This document shows, piece by piece, positions 60,176 to 64,000 of a stretch of DNA of 64,000 nucleotides; the stretch's first letter is position 1; each line of letters begins with the position of its first letter. The stretch is from Paenibacillus marchantiae. Lineage in GTDB: Bacteria > Bacillota > Bacilli > Paenibacillales > Paenibacillaceae. The notes below the pieces were generated by a model that saw only the letters and a program-made list of their open reading frames with translations, made no database searches and was not told where the DNA came from. The position numbers and the translations under genes were made by a program. The stretch covers positions 4,526,001 through 4,590,000 of the forward strand of contig NZ_CP118270.1 of assembly GCF_028771845.1 (NCBI RefSeq). The letters run 5' to 3'.

Positions 60176-61021
60176 TTATTTTATCGGTATCCAGATTTGT
60201 GGCGGCTTTTGAGGACCTGGATATACTTCAAGTTCAGGTATACCCGCATGCTTGTAAGGGTTGGAAGGAAACCATTCAGAAATAATCTGCTTCCATAAAC
60301 GCTGCATACTTTCTGGCATTGGACCTTCAACTTCAAAGACACTCCATTTAGAAGCTGGAATTGTGAAGGATGATAATCCTTCAGGTACTTCACCATCATA
60401 CGACGTAGCAATCCAGTATTCCATCTGCTTCTCCTGAATCTCGTTCTGATCCACACAGACGCCTAGCAATCCTTGAATTACACCATTATTCAAATCAAAT
60501 AAACGATCTTCTGTACCACTCGTATACGCATCCTGCCACATTTTGGCTATGCCTCGTAAGTTTTCCCCATCAATATAAGAGAAAGCCTGCTTTATCCCTA
60601 CTAATGTAAACGCAGCTTGTTCAACAATTCTGTGATTCATCGGTTCTGCTCCTTTTAGACTTAATTGAATAACCAAACGATTATACGATTTGATAGAAGT
60701 ACTCTTCTTACGCGCTTCACTGGGGGCAATTCCGTGCTGCCTCCGAAAAGCTTTGGAGAAAGATTCAGGAGTGTCATAGCCATACTTGAGCGCCAGATCA
60801 ATGATTTTGTGATCACTCTGTATAAGTTCATTTGCTGCCAATGTTAATCGTCTTCGTCTGATATATTCGGCTACGGTAACATCAGTTAATAAGGCAAACG
60901 TACGTTGAAAATGAAAGGGAGAAATATGAGCTTGTGCTGCAATTTGCTCCATTGTCATATTTTCGAGTAAATGTTCTTCCATATATGCAATAGCTAGCTG
61001 TAATGATTCGATCCAGTTCAT
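60176..61021 (-). CDS. AraC-family regulator with GyrI-like effector domain
   Basis: This 281-residue protein has an N-terminal AraC DNA-binding domain (MTMEQIAAQAHISPFHFQRTF, KIIDLALKYGYDTPESFSKAF, GIAPSEARK) followed by a GyrI-like small-molecule-binding domain (about 125-281). This is the Rob/BmrR-like order that responds to hydrophobic drugs. The ATG at 61021 lies 10 bases after GGAG; a GTG at 61033 is too near. A long leader reaches upstream to a strong promoter at 61309 and contains a terminator-like hairpin, so expression may be attenuated. Confidence 0.9.
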   Translation of the reverse strand: MNWIESLQLAIAYMEEHLLENMTMEQIAAQAHISPFHFQRTFALLTDVTVAEYIRRRRLTLAANELIQSDHKIIDLALKYGYDTPESFSKAFRRQHGIAPSEARKKSTSIKSYNRLVIQLSLKGAEPMNHRIVEQAAFTLVGIKQAFSYIDGENLRGIAKMWQDAYTSGTEDRLFDLNNGVIQGLLGVCVDQNEIQEKQMEYWIATSYDGEVPEGLSSFTIPASKWSVFEVEGPMPESMQRLWKQIISEWFPSNPYKHAGIPELEVYPGPQKPPQIWIPIK

Positions 61022-61136
61022 ACGGTTAACCACTCCTTGATTCCTATAATAGATAAAGACTGATTCAAAAACCTGTCATTATGTGCTTTCATTTGTCCGG
61101 TTAGGGAAAGAGGGAGAGGGAAACCCAATACACACG

Positions 61137-61176
61137 AAAAAAGATGACCCCCTGATAAATGCAAAGGCCATCTTTT
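61137..61176 (-). terminator. Terminator/attenuator on the minus strand upstream of the AraC-GyrI gene
   Basis: On the minus strand the arms AAAAGATG and CATCTTTT (plus two more pairs) close a 16-base loop and run into TTTTTT. It lies about 100 bases after the minus-strand transcription start and 116 bp before the AraC-GyrI gene, so it either ends a short RNA or attenuates that gene. Confidence 0.6.
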
Positions 61177-61194
61177 GGCAAACGAAAAAAAGAA

Positions 61195-61223
61195 TTGAAC
61201 GAAAAATAACGCTATGATATAAT
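61195..61223 (+). promoter_or_regulatory. Promoter of helD
   Basis: A -35 box TTGAAC (61195-61200), a 17-bp spacer and an extended -10 TGATATAAT ending at 61223. Transcription would start near 61230, giving a leader of about 120 bases. Confidence 0.7.
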
Positions 61224-61232
61224 CGTTAGCGC

Positions 61233-61311
61233 CATTGACAAACAAAATTAAAGTATGTACTTATTTTTATCCCTACTTTAATTTTACATCTGGAATTTTG
61301 ATTTGTCAATG
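61233..61311. repeat. Nested inverted repeats in the helD leader
   Basis: The outer arms CATTGACAAA (61233-61242) and TTTGTCAATG (61302-61311) enclose the inner arms AAAATTAAAGTA (61244-61255) and TACTTTAATTTT (61274-61285). All pairs are perfect. The RNA could form a 12-bp hairpin inside a 10-bp closing stem. Confidence 0.75.
61281..61309 (-). promoter_or_regulatory. Strong minus-strand promoter inside the helD leader
   Basis: A -35 box TTGACA (61309-61304), a 17-bp spacer and a -10 box TAAAAT (61286-61281). It points at the helD promoter and toward the AraC-GyrI gene. Confidence 0.65.
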
Positions 61312-61352
61312 CTCTTTTTCATCCAAAAATAGGAAAAGGAGTGGTTAGAGAG

Positions 61353-63782
61353 ATGCAAACAAAAGATTGGCAGCTGGAACAGGAACGGCTGGAGTCTGTA
61401 AGGAACAAACTGCAGGCCAAAATCGCAGAATTGGAGCCAAAGGTTGCCGGAATGCATGACCAGGCTACGGAAATTCGCAAGCGCTTTTGGGAAGAAGTTA
61501 CGATCAACACTAGCACCCACGAAGATTTCGAAGAGACCTTCTACACCATTAACCAGCAGTCCGCGGTATTGGCCGAGCGGGAACGTGGTCACATGCGGTT
61601 GACGCAGCAATGGAATAACATGAAACGTTTGCTCCCATCCCCTTATTTTGGCCGCATCGACTTTCAGGAGAAAGGTCTGGCCCACACCGATCAGATCTAT
61701 ATCGGCGTATCTTCTTTTGTCGACCAAGATGGATTGAGCTTTCTGATCTATGATTGGCGTACACCGATCGCGAGCATGTACTACGATTCTTCCCCCGGTG
61801 TAGCGTCCTATGTGACGCCGATCGGAAGAATCGATGGCACAATAGAGCTCAAACGGCAATTTCAGATCCATAACGGAGAAATCCGCAATATGTTTGATGC
61901 AAACGAGACGATTGGAGACCAATTGTTGCAGCAAGTGCTCGGAAAAGGTGCGGATTCACAAATGAAAAGCATCGTGGCAACCATTCAGAAGGAACAAAAC
62001 GCCATTATCCGTAATGACACAAGCCGAATGCTTATCGTACAAGGAGCAGCGGGTAGCGGTAAAACTTCGGCAGCCTTGCAGCGAGTGGCGTACTTATTGT
62101 ACAAACACCGCCAGACGATCAGTGCTGATCAGATCGTCCTTTTCTCACCGAATCCGATGTTTGGCAGTTATATTTCCACTGTCCTTCCGGAGCTCGGTGA
62201 AGATAATATGCAGCAGACTACTTTTCAACAATTTCTCGACTATTGGCTCGGCTCTTCGTTGCGTCCGGAGGATGTCTTTGATCAGATTGAATATGTACTG
62301 ACCTCGCATGAAGCTCCGGGCTATGAGGCTCGGCTTCAGGGGATTGAATATAAAGCCTCCGATGCTTTTCTGCAAGCCTTGCAGAATTATGGAAACTGGT
62401 TGGGGCAGGAAGGCATGCGATTCAACAGCATTCGGTTTCGAAATCGTGATTTGATTACTGCGGAGCAAATGAGAGCCGAATTTTACGGTTATGATCGTTC
62501 CCTGCCCTTGTTAAATCGCGTTGTACTCTTACAGGAGTGGCTGCTGAAAGAGCTGGCTTCCCTGGAACGTATGGAACGTGAAGAATCATGGGTACAGGAA
62601 GAATTGAATTATCTCGACAACGATCAGTATGCGGATATCTTCGAAGTACTGCATAAAGATAAGGAAGTATTTGATATCGCGGAACAGTACGCCCAAATTC
62701 GTGAGAAAATAAGCAAGAAGCGTCGAGAAGATGAAGGTGATTTTGACTTTGCCCAGAAGGAGGAGGAACTGCTCGGCCGCAAGATCGTGAAAGAACGGTT
62801 TAGCCCACTAAGAAAAGGTATCAAGAAATTCTCGTTTGTTGATATCAAAGGCATATATGGCGAATTGTTTGTTGACGAAGCCACTTATCGGGAGAAAACG
62901 AATGCTACGTTTATCCCCTCGCTATGGCCTGAGATATGCAGTCAAACCAAGGAAAGCCTGATCCGGAACGAGTTGTTCCATGAGGATGCGACGCCCTATT
63001 TGTATGTAAAAGAAATGATTGAAGGTGTCCGGACAAACACGGAAATTAAGTATGTCTTCGTTGACGAGGGTCAGGATTATTCAACATTTCAATATGAATA
63101 TCTCAAAAAGCTGTTTCCTCGAGCCCGTATGACCGTGCTCGGCGATTTCGGGCAAGCGATCTTCACGCAGGCTACTAATTTGGCCGCAGCTGATTCACCA
63201 TTAGTCCGTCTCTACGGTGAAGCCGAAACAAGTCTTTTCTCCCTAGTACGCAGTTATCGCTCAACGAAGGAGATCGTTGAATTTACAAGAGCGATGCTTC
63301 CAGACGGAGATGAAATTGTACCCTTTGAAAGAAAAGGCCTAAAGCCCCTGCTGACGAGAAGAAACGACAGAGAGAAGCTGGATGCACAAATGGTGGCAGA
63401 TATCGCTGCGCTAAGAGCCGAGGGCTTTGATTCCATCGCTATTATTACGAAGACCGCCGCCGAAAGCCACAAGGCCCATGAATCGTTACAGATTCAAGGA
63501 GGCGAAGTGTTGCAGCTCGTTACGAAGGAAACGTTCAACTTTGAAAAAGGTGTAATGGTCATTCCTGTGTACCTTGCCAAAGGTGTCGAGTTCGATGCAG
63601 TCTTGGTCTATGATGGTTCGTCTGGAGCTTATAGCCGCGACAATGAACGCAAACTTCTTTATACGGCGTGTACGCGCGCTATGCATCGCCTTCATCTGTA
63701 CATGGCGGGCGATTGGTCGCCATTCATACAGGCCTTGCCAGCGGATTTGTACGAGGAATCGGAGGCCTATAAAGCGGAGTAA
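61353..63782 (+). CDS. helD: RNA-polymerase-recycling helicase HelD
   Basis: This 809-residue superfamily 1 helicase-like protein has an N-terminal coiled-coil arm (about 1-90: WQLEQERLESVRNKLQAKIA), which in HelD enters the polymerase secondary channel. Then come the HelD-specific fold (YDWRTPIASMYYD), Walker A GAAGSGKTS (231-239), the Walker B-like VFVDEGQDYS, VRSYRSTKEI and the final VYDGSSGAYSRDNERKLLYTACTRA in outline. HelD removes RNA polymerase from DNA and helps resistance to polymerase inhibitors. The length compares with 774 in B. subtilis. The ATG at 61353 lies about 11 bases after AAAAGGAG; a GTG at 61341 is too close. The leader is structured and overlapped by an antisense promoter. 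Confidence 0.93.
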   Translation: MQTKDWQLEQERLESVRNKLQAKIAELEPKVAGMHDQATEIRKRFWEEVTINTSTHEDFEETFYTINQQSAVLAERERGHMRLTQQWNNMKRLLPSPYFGRIDFQEKGLAHTDQIYIGVSSFVDQDGLSFLIYDWRTPIASMYYDSSPGVASYVTPIGRIDGTIELKRQFQIHNGEIRNMFDANETIGDQLLQQVLGKGADSQMKSIVATIQKEQNAIIRNDTSRMLIVQGAAGSGKTSAALQRVAYLLYKHRQTISADQIVLFSPNPMFGSYISTVLPELGEDNMQQTTFQQFLDYWLGSSLRPEDVFDQIEYVLTSHEAPGYEARLQGIEYKASDAFLQALQNYGNWLGQEGMRFNSIRFRNRDLITAEQMRAEFYGYDRSLPLLNRVVLLQEWLLKELASLERMEREESWVQEELNYLDNDQYADIFEVLHKDKEVFDIAEQYAQIREKISKKRREDEGDFDFAQKEEELLGRKIVKERFSPLRKGIKKFSFVDIKGIYGELFVDEATYREKTNATFIPSLWPEICSQTKESLIRNELFHEDATPYLYVKEMIEGVRTNTEIKYVFVDEGQDYSTFQYEYLKKLFPRARMTVLGDFGQAIFTQATNLAAADSPLVRLYGEAETSLFSLVRSYRSTKEIVEFTRAMLPDGDEIVPFERKGLKPLLTRRNDREKLDAQMVADIAALRAEGFDSIAIITKTAAESHKAHESLQIQGGEVLQLVTKETFNFEKGVMVIPVYLAKGVEFDAVLVYDGSSGAYSRDNERKLLYTACTRAMHRLHLYMAGDWSPFIQALPADLYEESEAYKAE

Positions 63783-63844
63783 ACATGCCGGGTATGTCTG
63801 ATCTAACAGCGTATGAGAATTGAACTACTCAAATAAGTAGCACT

Positions 63845-63870
63845 AGTCGCCTTTTAGGCGACTTTTTTTT
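63845..63870 (+). terminator. Terminator after helD
   Basis: A 7-bp stem AGTCGCC/GGCGACT with a TTTTA loop, then seven or more T. Confidence 0.9.
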
Positions 63871-64000
63871 GAATTTCTAAGTCATTATAGAGACGAACTT
63901 GTCAGCGATAACCTTTGGATTATTTCCATATTGTTATACTCAGCATAAATTTTATTATATGGGTGGACTAAGATTACAGTTATATAATAGAAATACGTAA
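63871..64000. other. Non-coding right edge
   Basis: No open frame with a ribosome binding site is visible. The stretch is A/T-rich and may carry the promoter of a gene beyond the window. Confidence 0.4.

Larger units (their letters stand above)
61137..61274 (-). ncRNA. Candidate ~138-nt RNA antisense to the helD leader
   Basis: A strong minus-strand promoter (61309-61281) and a terminator with a T run (61176-61137) bracket this non-coding stretch. The first ~45 bases would be complementary to the 5' end of the helD transcript. It may be a free small RNA or only the attenuated leader of the AraC-GyrI gene. No Rfam class is recognised. Confidence 0.35.

Noticed and set aside
61137..61352. Rifamycin-associated element (RAE) upstream of helD
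   Set aside because: The GC-rich inverted repeat of the RAE is absent; the dyads here are A/T-rich and of a different sequence.
1..64000. Prophage, insertion sequence, tRNA or rRNA genes
   Set aside because: No integrase, transposase, terminal inverted repeats, or RNA gene sequences were seen on either strand.

Overview
The window looks like a chromosomal segment of a Paenibacillus-type member of the Bacillota. The evidence is: strong AGGAGG-type ribosome binding sites and SigA-type promoters; frequent GTG/TTG starts; LplA-type solute-binding proteins beside YesM/YesN-type two-component systems; secreted glycosidases (GH11, GH16, GH5, a GH4 enzyme and a beta-helix protein); a YdhG/Fra-like iron chaperone, CsaA, and an RNA-polymerase-recycling helicase HelD. 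The species cannot be fixed from sequence alone. No rRNA, tRNA, prophage, insertion sequence or CRISPR array is visible.

Layout. 0-11 kb holds mostly single genes: an ArsR-type regulator cut by the window edge with a double palindromic operator, an MBL-fold hydrolase, an ECF sigma/anti-sigma pair, a GH11 xylanase with a perfect CcpA cre site, a SUMF-fold lipoprotein, an unrecognised 480-residue protein, two overlapping HxlR genes divergent from an arginase-fold gene, a small beta-domain protein and an aldo/keto reductase. 11.3-22.4 kb is a carbohydrate-utilisation locus. A SIS-domain isomerase/deaminase gene diverges from a run of class II aldolase, LacC/FruK-type kinase, DeoR regulator, ABC importer (lipoprotein and two permeases), GH4 glycosidase, PfkB kinase and a secreted beta-helix protein. 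The divergent promoter region carries three copies of the 15-bp dyad TGATY-N5-RATCA. The gene set fits uptake and cleavage of an alpha-linked galacto-configured oligosaccharide that feeds a tagatose-6-phosphate-like route. 22.7-30 kb is a beta-1,3-glucan module: LplA-type binding protein, YesM-type kinase, YesN-type regulator and a multidomain GH16 laminarinase preceded by a near-cre site.

30-42.9 kb contains a BlaI/M56 regulatory pair whose protease carries a 16-residue tandem-repeat tail, with two BlaI-type operators; a PUA-like protein; a Fur-box-controlled siderophore-binding lipoprotein followed by the frataxin-like Fra; a LysR/MFS pair; an M1-type lipoprotein peptidase with no proper start codon; and a fused amino-acid-binding/permease protein with its GlnQ ATPase. 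42.9-51 kb contains an RpiR regulator facing two Gfo/Idh/MocA oxidoreductases, a LacI regulator, an SDR gene under a promoter with duplicated identical palindromes, AraC regulators and an aldo/keto reductase. 51-64 kb has an EamA exporter, CsaA, a GH5 lipoprotein overlapping a metallophosphoesterase, a DUF2306 membrane protein, a DJ-1/PfpI protein with an extra C-terminal domain, an OmpR/HisKA two-component system, an MDR oxidoreductase, an AraC-GyrI regulator and HelD.

The points most worth a second look are the 11.3-22.4 kb sugar locus with its operator set; the face-to-face promoters and possible antisense RNA upstream of helD; the repeat-tailed M56 protein; the non-AUG start of the M1 lipoprotein; and the xylanase leader that combines a cre site with a cry3A-like STAB-SD element.
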